In this document: positions 43,160 through 50,515 of the stretch, one piece after another
Layout: each line of letters opens with the position of its first letter
Position numbering within the stretch: position 1 is the stretch's first letter
Source of the DNA: Schleiferiaceae bacterium
Lineage (GTDB): Bacteria > Bacteroidota > Bacteroidia > Flavobacteriales > Schleiferiaceae
Assembly (NCBI GenBank): GCA_028357285.1
Contig: JAOMWM010000002.1
Location: 115,402-179,401 of the forward strand
Reading direction: 5' to 3'
Length of the DNA: 64,000 bases
Notes under the pieces: generated by a model
Seen by the model: only the letters and a program-made list of their open reading frames with translations
The model's database searches: none
What the model was told of the DNA's origin: nothing
Position numbers and translations under genes: made by a program

Positions 43160-44413
43160 ATGCCTAAGATTAGCTTTCGTATTCGCTCCGAAAAATCCCA
43201 GGCTGGGATTTATGTGTATCTCTACCCTTCCAAGAAGAGTAGGATTGAATTTCCCATTGGCATTACTATAAGGACCGCATACTGGCATAAGCGTCGGATG
43301 CGCATGATAGAGAATGCAGTGGAAGCTTCTGCGGTTAATGAAATGCTAGCACAGATTGAGATTACACTTATCCAATTTCTAAATTCTAACGGACATCTCA
43401 AGGTCAAGAAGAAGGACCTTCAAGAGCAAGTGAAACTTGCCCTGGGCCAACCGGTAAAGATGGAACGACGCCTAAGTGTACAGGCACGTAATTACATCAA
43501 GCAAGCTCCTTATAAACGATCAACCGTTTCAGGGGGAATGGGGCTTACTAAGAATACAGAAAGGCTGTACAGGCGATTTGCGGAATTGGTAGAAGAATAT
43601 GACGCCGCTACAAACAGACCAATGATGCTTACGAGTCTCAACAAAAAATGCATTGACGGTTTTGTACGTTGGATGTTTGAGGATCGGCATTATGCTGTAA
43701 ATAATGTGGGTACTCAATTAAAGTGCATCAAGACCATCAGTAAAAATGCCAAGTCGGAAGGAATGAAAGTTCATCCCTATGCGTTGAGTCTAAAAACTTT
43801 TAGCCTTTCCAAACACGAACGGTACATGCAGATCATTTCTGATGATGAGATTGTGGCTTTGAAGCGCATATATGAGCAATTAGATGATCTTCATAGAAGT
43901 GTTTGTGCCTGGATGCTTATCGGTTTATTCACCGGACAACGTATAGGCGACTTACTGTCCTTACGTCAGGAGCAGATAAAGCAAGGAAAAAACGGCCTTC
44001 TGATAGATTTTAATCAGCAAAAAACAAAAAGGCACGTGACCATAGGGGTGAACGATCCCGTGGTGAGTGCGATTTTAATAGAAAACTTTCCGCCACGTAT
44101 TAATGCTATTACGTTTAATCGGGAAATGAAGGCAGTGGCGCGGTTGGCTGGAATAGTAGAGGTGGTCAAAGGTCGTAAGGTGAACCCTTTGACACGCAGA
44201 AAGGAATTGGGCGAATACCCAAAATACAGTTTGATTACCGCACATGATTTAAGGCGATCGTTCGCCACAAATTTGTATGGCAAAGTGCCTACTCCGCTGA
44301 TCATGAAAATGACAGGCCATACCAAGGAAGGGAACTTTCTAATGTACATCGGCGAGCACCACAATAAGGACCACTATGCAGAGGAGTTTTTGAGTTTATT
44401 GAAAGGTATCTAG
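43160..44413 (+). CDS. Tyrosine recombinase (Bacteroidota integrase)
   Basis: This 417-aa protein has an N-terminal arm-binding part (FRIRSEKSQAGIYVYLYP), a SAM-like core-binding domain near 100-220 and a catalytic domain with Arg near 260 (GLFTGQRIGDLLSL), HDLRR near 360, GHT near 387 and Tyr near 395 (MYIG). All catalytic residues seem present. Such integrases move genomic islands and conjugative transposons. The toxin-antitoxin operon that follows is the only obvious cargo; no relaxase or mobilisation gene is seen, and I found no convincing direct repeats as attachment sites. Confidence 0.93.
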   Translation: MPKISFRIRSEKSQAGIYVYLYPSKKSRIEFPIGITIRTAYWHKRRMRMIENAVEASAVNEMLAQIEITLIQFLNSNGHLKVKKKDLQEQVKLALGQPVKMERRLSVQARNYIKQAPYKRSTVSGGMGLTKNTERLYRRFAELVEEYDAATNRPMMLTSLNKKCIDGFVRWMFEDRHYAVNNVGTQLKCIKTISKNAKSEGMKVHPYALSLKTFSLSKHERYMQIISDDEIVALKRIYEQLDDLHRSVCAWMLIGLFTGQRIGDLLSLRQEQIKQGKNGLLIDFNQQKTKRHVTIGVNDPVVSAILIENFPPRINAITFNREMKAVARLAGIVEVVKGRKVNPLTRRKELGEYPKYSLITAHDLRRSFATNLYGKVPTPLIMKMTGHTKEGNFLMYIGEHHNKDHYAEEFLSLLKGI

Positions 44414-44438
44414 ATATTTCGTTCGAATTGCGTCTTTT

Positions 44439-44460
44439 ATTATACTTTAAAGCATATAAT
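44439..44460. promoter_or_regulatory. HipB operator O1
   Basis: ATTATAC-N8-ATATAAT, an inverted repeat with one mismatch in the outer arm. N8 spacing is that of the HipB operator in E. coli (TATCC-N8-GGATA). First of three copies on a 40-bp period. Confidence 0.75.
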
Positions 44461-44478
44461 ATAAGGCTATTTAAGTGA

Positions 44479-44500
44479 ATTATATTTTTTTACATATAAT
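44479..44500. promoter_or_regulatory. HipB operator O2
   Basis: A perfect ATTATAT-N8-ATATAAT, 40 bp after O1. It lies just upstream of the -7 box at 44505. Confidence 0.8.
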
Positions 44501-44504
44501 TTAT

Positions 44505-44512
44505 TACATTTG
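44505..44512 (+). promoter_or_regulatory. -7 box of the hip operon promoter
   Basis: TACATTTG matches the Bacteroidota consensus TAnnTTTG exactly and lies between O2 and O3. Transcription would begin within O3, so a repressor bound there would block it. No TTG sits at the usual upstream spacing. Confidence 0.65.
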
Positions 44513-44518
44513 AAGATA

Positions 44519-44540
44519 ATTATATCTATATACATATAAT
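44519..44540. promoter_or_regulatory. HipB operator O3, overlapping the hipB start codon
   Basis: A perfect ATTATAT-N8-ATATAAT, 40 bp after O2. Its last two bases are the first two of the hipB ATG (44539-44541). Confidence 0.8.
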
Positions 44541-44748
44541 GAATGGGTTAGCTGAATTTGTAAAACAACGTAGAAAGGAAGTCAATCTCACCCAGGAAGA
44601 ATTTGCTGAACGGGCTGGAGTGGCACTCACTGTTGTGCGTAAAATAGAGCAGGGAAAAACCAATCTCAACATGGATAAGGTGAACCTGGTGCTCAGAATG
44701 TTTGGCCATGAACTGGCCCCTGTAAACAGTAAAGATCTTCTTGAATGA
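44539..44748 (+). CDS. hipB: HipB-type XRE antitoxin/repressor
   Basis: This 69-aa protein is almost entirely a helix-turn-helix domain (LAEFVKQRRKEVNLTQEEFA, AGVALTVVRKIEQGKTNLN), ending in FGHELAPVNSKDLLE as in Bacteroidota y4mF/HipB regulators. In tripartite systems HipB binds the operon promoter and forms a complex with HipS and HipT. Three matching operators sit directly upstream. Its stop overlaps hipS by 4 bp. Confidence 0.9.
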   Translation: MNGLAEFVKQRRKEVNLTQEEFAERAGVALTVVRKIEQGKTNLNMDKVNLVLRMFGHELAPVNSKDLLE

Positions 44749-45080
44749 GACAAGGAAAAATTATATACAAGGGCACTTTAGCCGGTATCCTCACGGAAAC
44801 TAATGAAGGAGAATATGTGTTTCAGTACGATGCAGAATACGCCACTGAGCATCCTAATGACTTCATCACTTTTACGATGCCTGTTTCATCAGAACCCTAT
44901 ACCGACAAACGACTGTTCCCTTTTTTTGAAGGATTGATTCCGGAAGGATGGCTACTGGATATCGCCTCAAAAAGCTGGAAAATCAATACGAATGATCGCA
45001 TGGGTTTACTCCTAGCTTGCTGTCAGAATTGCATTGGGGCAGTTAGCGTTGAACCAATACAGGGTGAAGATGGAGAATAA
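44745..45080 (+). CDS. hipS: HipS-type protein (HipA N-terminal subdomain)
   Basis: This 111-aa protein corresponds to the N-terminal subdomain 1 of HipA: KGTLAGILTETNEGEYVFQYD, then LFPFFEGLIPEGWLLDIASKSW, GLLLACCQNCIGAVSVEP. In the E. coli HipBST system this separate piece is the true antitoxin, and a conserved Trp in it is important; the EGW here is a natural candidate. The gene is coupled with hipB (4-bp overlap) and hipT (11-bp overlap). Length matches the E. coli protein (about 100 aa). Confidence 0.88.
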   Translation: MRQGKIIYKGTLAGILTETNEGEYVFQYDAEYATEHPNDFITFTMPVSSEPYTDKRLFPFFEGLIPEGWLLDIASKSWKINTNDRMGLLLACCQNCIGAVSVEPIQGEDGE

Positions 45081-46011
45081 ATGTTTGTACTGCTATGGTT
45101 CCATTGAAAGTGAAAAAGACTTTCATGAAAAGTGTTCTTTAGAGTTTTTTGGAACTCCAACTCCTCCTCATATAGAGTATTCATTGGATCAAATGGCTGA
45201 GCTGGCTAAGAACGTAGTTGAACGAAGCATAGCGGTTCCGGGGGTGCAGCCCAAGTTATCTATGTCGCTGGTGACAAAATCTGCTAATCAACTAAATTCC
45301 AGACTTACCATTGTGGGAGCATTAGGCGGAAACTATATTTTCAAGCCACCCTCTGATCGCTTCGCAGATATGCCAGAAAATGAGCATCTCACCATGCGGA
45401 TAGCAGAAACTTTTGGAATACCAGTAGTTCCCTCTTCATTGATTCGATTAGCCTCGGGGGAGCTCTGTTACATAACCAAGCGAATAGATCGTACTGGCAA
45501 CGGCGAAAAGATTCACATGCTAGATATGTTCCAGATTACAGAGGCCTTCGACAAGTATAAAAGCTCTATGGAAAGAGTAGGAAAGGCATTAGATGCTTAT
45601 TCTAGCAATACTTTGCTAGACAAAACCTACTTCTTTGATCTGACCCTGTTTTCATTTCTGACGGGTAACAACGATATGCACCTCAAGAACTTTTCCATGA
45701 TTGAAAATCCTTCAGGTTGGGGACTAGCTCCTGCCTATGATCTGTTGAATGTAGCTGTTGTTTTCCCTGAGGATAAGGAAGAGCTAGCTTTGACCCTGGC
45801 AGGAAAGAAAAAGAAACTAAACCGGGGACACTTTGTGCAATTGGGCGAAGGATTAGGCCTCACCCCTAAACAAATCAAAGGAGGGTTCAATAGATTACTA
45901 AAAAACAAACCAAAGGCTTTCAGCTGGATTGATCAGTCATTTCTGTCCCAGGATATGAAAACTGCTTACAAAGAGCTTTTGTCAGAGCGATATGGCAGAT
46001 TAGAAGTATGA
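45070..46011 (+). CDS. hipT: HipT-type serine/threonine kinase toxin
   Basis: I prefer the ATG at 45070 (MENKCLYCYG) over the earlier Met at 45034, which lies inside hipS without support. The 313-aa protein begins with a small zinc-knuckle-like motif (Cys5, Cys8, His19, Cys22). The Gly-rich loop region reads VPGVQPKLSMSL, with Ser64-Met-Ser66 at the place of the paired autophosphorylated serines of E. coli HipT (S57/S59, motif S-hydrophobic-S). The catalytic loop is NNDMHLKNFS, and the metal-binding Asp lies in PAYDLLN. All key residues are present, so the kinase should be active. HipT phosphorylates tryptophanyl-tRNA synthetase in E. coli; the target here is unknown. Confidence 0.9.
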   Translation: MENKCLYCYGSIESEKDFHEKCSLEFFGTPTPPHIEYSLDQMAELAKNVVERSIAVPGVQPKLSMSLVTKSANQLNSRLTIVGALGGNYIFKPPSDRFADMPENEHLTMRIAETFGIPVVPSSLIRLASGELCYITKRIDRTGNGEKIHMLDMFQITEAFDKYKSSMERVGKALDAYSSNTLLDKTYFFDLTLFSFLTGNNDMHLKNFSMIENPSGWGLAPAYDLLNVAVVFPEDKEELALTLAGKKKKLNRGHFVQLGEGLGLTPKQIKGGFNRLLKNKPKAFSWIDQSFLSQDMKTAYKELLSERYGRLEV

Positions 46012-46227
46012 GACAGACTTCAATAGCACTTAAGTATATCGATTTAGATTTGACGAAACGCGTTTGTAGTCATTTGTTGCTAGCAGCCCGCAGTCATTCG
46101 GTATACATGGATTTATTGTAAATAACAATGATTTATAATTAAAGTAGTGGGAAATAGTACGGTTATTAGCTATATCTATTTAACGCAAAATATCATGTTC
46201 ATGTCAAATCCTAAGTTGATATAAAAA
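46012..46227. other. A+T-rich gap after hipT
   Basis: These 216 bp contain no gene that I can support and no clear repeat. Confidence 0.5.
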
Positions 46228-46256
46228 GAAAAGCCGACTCAAAGAGTCGGCTTTTC
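46228..46256 (+). terminator. Intrinsic terminator at the right end of the hip segment
   Basis: A perfect 13-bp stem (46228-46240 with 46244-46256, loop AAA). It lies 217 bp after the hipT stop codon and 10 bp before the left repeat of the ISAon1-like remnant. Confidence 0.85.
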
Positions 46257-46266
46257 TTGGATCAGC

Positions 46267-46281
46267 GGATTTTTCTGGGGA
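46267..46281 (+). repeat. Left terminal repeat of the ISAon1-like remnant
   Basis: GGATTTTTCTGGGGA; the complement of the right copy is GGATAATTCTGGGGA, 13 of 15 identical. Confidence 0.7.
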
Positions 46282-46291
46282 GTAAACTAAT

Positions 46292-46362
46292 TTAAGCAAA
46301 GATTTTCTGAAGTCTGTAGAGGAAGTATTTGGTGTCTGTAACTCCTCTGAGGTTGGCTCTAA
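46292..46362 (-). pseudogene. C-terminal piece of an ISAon1-like transposase
   Basis: The minus frame reads YIRANLRGVTDTKYFLYRLQ and ends KIFA-stop at 46292-46294. This matches the usual closing block of ISAon1/ISL3-type transposases (RGVxxxxFFLFRLxKIYA). Everything upstream is cut off by the nested element at 46363. Confidence 0.65.
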
Positions 46363-46669
46363 TGTAGTACCCCAAAAAATCTGGACAGTAAGTTAAGTTA
46401 GCAAACAAGGCTTAAATTTACTGATATGGCAACACGACGCAAATTCACATCATCATTTAAAAACCACGGTGGTTTTGGTCGCTTTGAAGGAGCAATCTAC
46501 CATGGCGGAGTTGGCTCAAAAATTCGAAGTTCATCCCAATCAGATTAGTCAATGGAAACGGGAGTTTTTGGACAAATCAGAGTTGGTTTTTGAGAAGGAA
46601 GCCAAATCAAAAAAGTCAGAGACTGAACAGCGCGAGGAGCAGTTGCTAAAGATTATTGGGGGTACTACA
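46363..46669 (+). mobile_element. Nested, shrunken IS3-family element
   Basis: A 307-bp element beginning TG and ending CA, with inverted ends (GTAGTACCCC at 46364-46373 with GGGGTACTAC at 46659-46668; 17 of 19 bases match over the longer ends). It carries only a broken orfA and looks like an internally deleted IS3-type element, as MITEs are. It lies inside the ISAon1-like transposase, whose middle is missing, without target duplication; insertion plus adjacent deletion explains that. Confidence 0.65.
46426..46660 (+). pseudogene. Frameshifted IS3-family orfA fragment
   Basis: The start MATRRKFTSSFK is in one frame, and VVLVALKEQSTMAELAQKF with VHPNQISQWKREFLDKSE is in the next. Removing one A from the A-run near 46464 joins them into the usual OrfA helix-turn-helix. 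The protein stops at KKSETEQREEQLLKII, where the right end of the element begins; the rest of orfA and all of orfB are absent. Confidence 0.75.
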
Positions 46670-46852
46670 CACTTCATCAATGGCAATAGCGCTGCTCATG
46701 TTCTCAGGGAAAAGCAGATAGTCTTCCGCATGCGCCTTCTGTTCCCACTCTTGGTAGTCGCTCCACTTTTTCTTGTAATGTCTACGGGCGGTATGTACTT
46801 CCATCCCGCAATAATGGGCCACCACGCTAATGGGATCCAGTCTATTCTCCAC
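46670..46852 (-). pseudogene. N-terminal piece of an ISAon1-like DDE transposase
   Basis: From a GTG at 46852 the minus frame reads NRLDPISVVAHYCGMEVHTA, then YKKKWSDYQEWEQKAHAEDY and LLFPENMSSAIAIDEV. HAEDYLLFPEN and IDE are the family's conserved opening. The nested element interrupts the frame directly after IDEV. It overlaps the end of the N-terminal-region ORF, as in the intact family. Confidence 0.7.
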
Positions 46853-47198
46853 GGAGTTCTTTAAAAAAAGCGGCTACCTCTTTGGTAAACCGCGATCCTT
46901 CCGCAATAAAACTCAGGTCTCTGCTTATAGTCGCTCCTGTCTCTTTATGACGCCACCTGCGACGACGAAGCTTTAAGAAGGCCGCATGGCTGCGGATCGG
47001 AAAGTCTTGAATGGTCTTCTCTACAAAGTCTTTGGCTTAATACTCCTCACTTGAATAACCCTCTGGCAACTCATTGGGTTCCGTAAACTTAACCTCTAAA
47101 TAATCACCGTGCTTGCCTTGCTTGATCGCACTGCCCGTAATGTCAAAATGAGCAACAAGCTCATCAGGGAAAAACAACTTCAATAACTCCAATTCCAT
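46842..47198 (-). pseudogene. ISAon1-type transposase N-terminal-region ORF with in-frame stop
   Basis: From the ATG at 47198 the frame reads MELELLKLFFPDELVAHFDI and on to YSSEEY, then TAA at 47037-47039 (codon 54), then AKDFVEKTIQDFPIRSHAAF, LKLRRRRWRHKETGA and KEVAAFFKELRGE with TAG at 46842-46844. IQDFPIR and RRRRW are hallmarks of this short first ORF. The nonsense codon makes it a pseudogene. Confidence 0.72.
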
Positions 47199-47239
47199 AG
47201 TCTTGATTTATTAAACCAAAACTAACCTTTTGATATCTG

Positions 47240-47254
47240 TCCCCAGAATTATCC
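47240..47254 (-). repeat. Right terminal repeat of the ISAon1-like remnant
   Basis: TCCCCAGAATTATCC; its reverse complement matches 46267-46281 at 13 of 15 bases. Confidence 0.7.
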
Positions 47255-47267
47255 CGTGACCCCATAA

Positions 47268-47408
47268 CTATATATTCTCAATTATTTGAACAATCCTTCC
47301 TGCCGTATGACCATCCCACAATTCTGGAATGCCGCCCTTCTTCCACTCCCCTGCGAAAAGGGTTTTCATAGCTGGAGCAATGTGCCTTGGATCTGTGGTC
47401 GTTCTTCC
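47268..47408 (-). pseudogene. C-terminal fragment of a UDP-GlcNAc 2-epimerase gene
   Basis: On the minus strand, 46 codons read RTTTDPRHIAPAMKTLFAGE, then KKGGIPELWDGHTAGRIVQI and IENI-stop. The IPELWDGxxAxRIV ending is that of non-hydrolysing UDP-GlcNAc 2-epimerases (WecB/WbpI family, full length about 370 aa). A TGA ends the frame upstream, so only the tail is left. It lies 14 bp from the right end of the ISAon1-like remnant and just downstream of the WlbB gene. It suggests that the polysaccharide operon once ended with an epimerase gene that was lost. Confidence 0.65.
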
Positions 47409-47624
47409 TCATATCCGGTCTAATATATTTAATTCATTACCCGTGAATTCTAGGAAAAACTACTAGAAGTGAAGTCACCAATACTGCGCAAATAGACGCT
47501 ATAGTTAAACTTTTTAAAATATCATTCTTAGAGGTGTTAGTAACATTTAATTGTTGCTATACATACTTCAAAAAGTCTCTGTTAACATAAATACACACCC
47601 GAAAAGAACTTAATTCGAAATTTT
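47409..47624. other. A+T-rich region at the 3' end of the polysaccharide cluster
   Basis: These 216 bp have no gene I can support. They hold the downstream end of the long minus-strand operon and no obvious hairpin terminator. Confidence 0.5.
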
Positions 47625-48221
47625 TTATTCTTTTCTTTCATTGCCTCGGTAAAGCACATCTCCTTCTTTTAATTCATACCAGTCTAAACCTTCTGGGCAT
47701 TGCGCCATACCATTGTTAGCAAATTGCAATCTTTGGCCGAATCTGCTCATCCAACCTATTTGCCTTGCTGGGTTTCCAACAACCAATGCGTAAGGCTTGA
47801 CAAATTTTGTAATTACTGCACCCGCACCAATAAAAGCGTAAGAGCCAATGTCATTACCGCAAACTATGGTAGCATTTGCGCCAATCGAAGCCCCTTCACC
47901 CACGTGAGTCTGTGAATATTGACCTCTTCTATTGACTGCAGATCGAGGATTGATTACGTTAGTGAATACCATTGATGGACCAAGAAACACATCTGAATCA
48001 CAGGTTACTCCCGAATATATTGAGACATTGTTTTGAACCTTACAATTGTCTCCCAAAACAACATCCGGACTTACCACAACATTTTGTCCAATATTACAAT
48101 TTGAGCCAACGGTTGCATATGACATAATGTGAGAAAAGTGCCAAATTTTAGTCCCTTCGCCAATTGAAACGTTATCGTCTATTACGGCCGTTTCATGTGA
48201 GAAATAGTATAGGTTTGACAT
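47625..48221 (-). CDS. wlbB: UDP-3-amino sugar N-acetyltransferase (WlbB/WbpD type)
   Basis: This 198-aa protein is a left-handed beta-helix acetyltransferase: many hexapeptide turns (AVIDDNVSIGEGTKIWHFSH, IGQNVVVSPDVVLGDNCKV) and the MVFTNVINPRSAVNRRGQY block typical of WlbB/WbpD. It acetylates the 3-amino group of UDP-GlcNAc3NA, using acetyl-CoA, to give UDP-GlcNAc3NAcA. It is the last intact gene of the cluster, 3 bp after the aminotransferase gene, which makes the preceding amine. Confidence 0.92.
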   Translation of the reverse strand: MSNLYYFSHETAVIDDNVSIGEGTKIWHFSHIMSYATVGSNCNIGQNVVVSPDVVLGDNCKVQNNVSIYSGVTCDSDVFLGPSMVFTNVINPRSAVNRRGQYSQTHVGEGASIGANATIVCGNDIGSYAFIGAGAVITKFVKPYALVVGNPARQIGWMSRFGQRLQFANNGMAQCPEGLDWYELKEGDVLYRGNERKE

Positions 48222-48224
48222 TAC

Positions 48225-49358
48225 TTATTTGCTAAAAAATGATTTGATATGTTGAACTATGAAATCTTGCTCTTCAATTTTCAAGTGCGTATGCATTGGA
48301 AGAGATAAAACCGAATTACATAGAGAGGTTGATATTGGATAATCCATATCCCCAGGCAGGAATTCTAAGTATGCCTTTTGTTCGTGTAACGGAAGTGGAT
48401 AATAAATCATGCTCGGAATACCTTGTTCGGCTAAATAGCTCTTCAACTCATCTCTTGAAAATTGCCCATCAATCTTTATTGTATACTGGTGAAACACATG
48501 AGTTGAAAAACTACTCCTAAATGGAATATTTATTTGCTCAAAATGTTTCAATGCGGAATCATAATAGTTCGCTGCCTTTTGCCTCGCCTCACAATAGGAA
48601 TTAAGATGCTTTAGCTTTAAGTCTAATACTGCCGCCTGTATTGTATCCAATCTACTGTTAACGCCTACAACATCATGATGATATTTGATTCGCTGTCCAT
48701 GATTTGCAATCATCTTTAATCTTGCAGCAAGATTATCATCATTGGTAAAAATAGCACCACCATCTCCGAAACAGCCTAGATTCTTACTTGGGAAAAACGA
48801 TGTTGTGCCTATGTGCCCTATTGTTCCCGCTTTTCTGGTAGAGCCGTCAGAGAACTTTACTTCCGCACCAATTGCTTGAGCTGTGTCTTCAACGACATGA
48901 AGATTGTGGGACTCTGCGAATTTAATGATTTGCTCCATATTTGCACATTGACCATATAAGTGCACAGGAACTACAGCCTTAGTCTTAGACGTAACAAGAT
49001 TCGAAGCGGTCTCAATATCAATATTGAATGTTTGAGAATCAACATCTACTAGAATTGGACTCAAACCAAGTAAAGCTATTACTTCTGCAGTTGCAACATA
49101 TGTGAACGTTGGAACTAAAACTTCATCTCCTGGTTTCAATCCGAGTGCCATGAATGCCAATTGTAATGCATCCGTGCCATTCGCACAGGTTATTACGTGT
49201 TTAGTTCCAATCCATTTTGAAAGATTCTTTTCAAATTCTCTCACTGGGGTGCCTTGAATAAAGTCTCCCTTTTCAAGTACGGAACTTATCGCAAAATCTA
49301 TTTCAGACCGAATAGGATGCAGCTGACGCCCAAGGTCTACCATTTTGATTTCCATCAT
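48225..49358 (-). CDS. wlbC: PLP-dependent sugar aminotransferase (WlbC/WbpE type)
   Basis: This 377-aa protein belongs to the DegT/DnrJ/EryC1/StrS family. It has TCANGTDALQLAFMALGLKP, EDTAQAIGAE, the PLP-Lys in SFFPSKNLGCFGDGGA and NSRLDTIQAAVL. These match WlbC/WbpE, which convert UDP-3-keto-GlcNAcA to UDP-GlcNAc3NA with glutamate. The gene overlaps the preceding glycosyltransferase by 4 bp. The start may also be the second Met (49355). Confidence 0.92.
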   Translation of the reverse strand: MMEIKMVDLGRQLHPIRSEIDFAISSVLEKGDFIQGTPVREFEKNLSKWIGTKHVITCANGTDALQLAFMALGLKPGDEVLVPTFTYVATAEVIALLGLSPILVDVDSQTFNIDIETASNLVTSKTKAVVPVHLYGQCANMEQIIKFAESHNLHVVEDTAQAIGAEVKFSDGSTRKAGTIGHIGTTSFFPSKNLGCFGDGGAIFTNDDNLAARLKMIANHGQRIKYHHDVVGVNSRLDTIQAAVLDLKLKHLNSYCEARQKAANYYDSALKHFEQINIPFRSSFSTHVFHQYTIKIDGQFSRDELKSYLAEQGIPSMIYYPLPLHEQKAYLEFLPGDMDYPISTSLCNSVLSLPMHTHLKIEEQDFIVQHIKSFFSK

Positions 49359-50515
49359 ATATTTTTGTATAAATTGACAATTTTACTTTTCTGAGTATCC
49401 CAAGAGGAATATGATAAATGTCTCTTGTAGGCCTGTCTTCCTTTCCTCAGTCGAAGCTCATCATCACTCATTAAGCGATGAATAGATTCAGCAAAATCTT
49501 TCAAATTTGAAGCATATTCTCCACATTCTCCACCTGACACTATAGTTTCCTTCAGGTCAAAAGCAACGAATGGCAAACCCATTGCCATATATTCTGGTAC
49601 CTTGTTCATTGTACTAATATTATTTAAGGGATTGTGAGGATCCGGCTGAATACCAATGTGAACGTTGGCAAAAATCCTGAAAAGATCCTGATTGCTCACT
49701 CTGCCATAAAAAGTAAATCTTTCGTCAACTTTCTTTTGCTTGGCTAACTCTTTAAGAACCGGTAAATCTTGACCACTACCAACTACGTGAAAATGAAATT
49801 TATCCGAATGTTTCAAAAGCTCTAAACATAAATCAACCAAAACACCTGTTCCATCAGCTTGATTAATATTTCCCAAATATCCTAGATTAATGATTTCATT
49901 ATTTAATCTATTATTATCTTCAATCAGCGAGTCGAATTTCTTAGCTATAGGACCGTTCCTAAGAACAGTAATCTTCTCAGGAGCAATGCGCCCCCGATTT
50001 ATTGCGACCTCCTTGTAGCTATCATTTACAACTATAACATGGTCGCTCAACCGGTAAGACAATCTTTCAACAAGTAAGAGCACTTTATACAAAATCGACT
50101 TAGATGTATTTCTCCTACTTAGGTATAATTCGGGTGATAAATCATGTTGATCATAAACTACTTTAAGTCCAAAAACTCGGAGCACTGAAAATAAAGGAAC
50201 AAAAAAATCAGTAGGACTATGAAAATGGATTGCTCTAACTCGGAAAACAATAGAAACAAGAGGAACAAGAATTAAACTCATTAAAATTGTAGTAATTCGT
50301 TCTAAAATTTGACCAAGAATGCTATTACCTTCATATTTCCAATAATGTAATGATTTCACCCCATCAATATTCTGTATTAATGGATCTCCTTTAAATTTGG
50401 GGGAAATACAAATAACTTCGATTTGTTCTGTTTCTAACAGTGCTTGAGCCTCTCTTTTTACTCTGTTGTCAAAAGACAGACTGCCATCTTCAATCCACAT
50501 CAAAACTCTTTTCAT
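49355..50515 (-). CDS. Glycosyltransferase family 4
   Basis: This 386-aa protein has the GT-B fold. N-terminal: NRVKREAQALLETEQIEVIC and VVYDQHDLSPELYL. C-terminal: VLRNGP, LGYLGNINQADGTGVLVDLC and NKVPEYMAMGLPFVAFDLKE, where Glu begins the family's EX7E-like motif. It adds one sugar of the repeat unit on the cytoplasmic side. Donor and acceptor cannot be read. It overlaps the dehydrogenase gene before it by 1 bp. Confidence 0.9.
   Translation of the reverse strand: MKRVLMWIEDGSLSFDNRVKREAQALLETEQIEVICISPKFKGDPLIQNIDGVKSLHYWKYEGNSILGQILERITTILMSLILVPLVSIVFRVRAIHFHSPTDFFVPLFSVLRVFGLKVVYDQHDLSPELYLSRRNTSKSILYKVLLLVERLSYRLSDHVIVVNDSYKEVAINRGRIAPEKITVLRNGPIAKKFDSLIEDNNRLNNEIINLGYLGNINQADGTGVLVDLCLELLKHSDKFHFHVVGSGQDLPVLKELAKQKKVDERFTFYGRVSNQDLFRIFANVHIGIQPDPHNPLNNISTMNKVPEYMAMGLPFVAFDLKETIVSGGECGEYASNLKDFAESIHRLMSDDELRLRKGRQAYKRHLSYSSWDTQKSKIVNLYKNI

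Larger units (their letters stand above)
46267..47254 (-). mobile_element. Decayed ISAon1-like insertion sequence
   Basis: Terminal inverted repeats are recognisable: 46267-46281 pairs with 47240-47254 (13 of 15 bases, shared core TTCTGGGGA). Between them, on the minus strand, lie an N-terminal-region ORF with a stop in frame, the first part of the DDE transposase and its last 23 codons. Most of the transposase has been lost, and a 307-bp IS3-type element occupies the place. The element cannot move by itself. No clear target duplication is seen. Confidence 0.75.

Noticed and set aside
44439..44540. Iteron-type replication origin, from the three repeats at 40-bp spacing
   Set aside because: The repeats are inverted with N8 centres, lie at a HipB-type gene and include a promoter box; no Rep gene is present.
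45034..45069. Earlier start for hipT
   Set aside because: It adds 12 residues that overlap hipS and lie before the conserved CLYC motif.
43040..46460. Attachment-site direct repeats on either side of the integrase-hip segment
   Set aside because: I compared 43040-43160 with 46010-46460 by eye and found no direct repeat long enough to be convincing.
46646..46852. A complete small gene on the minus strand
   Set aside because: It is the N-terminal piece of a transposase that runs into the nested element and only ends there by chance.
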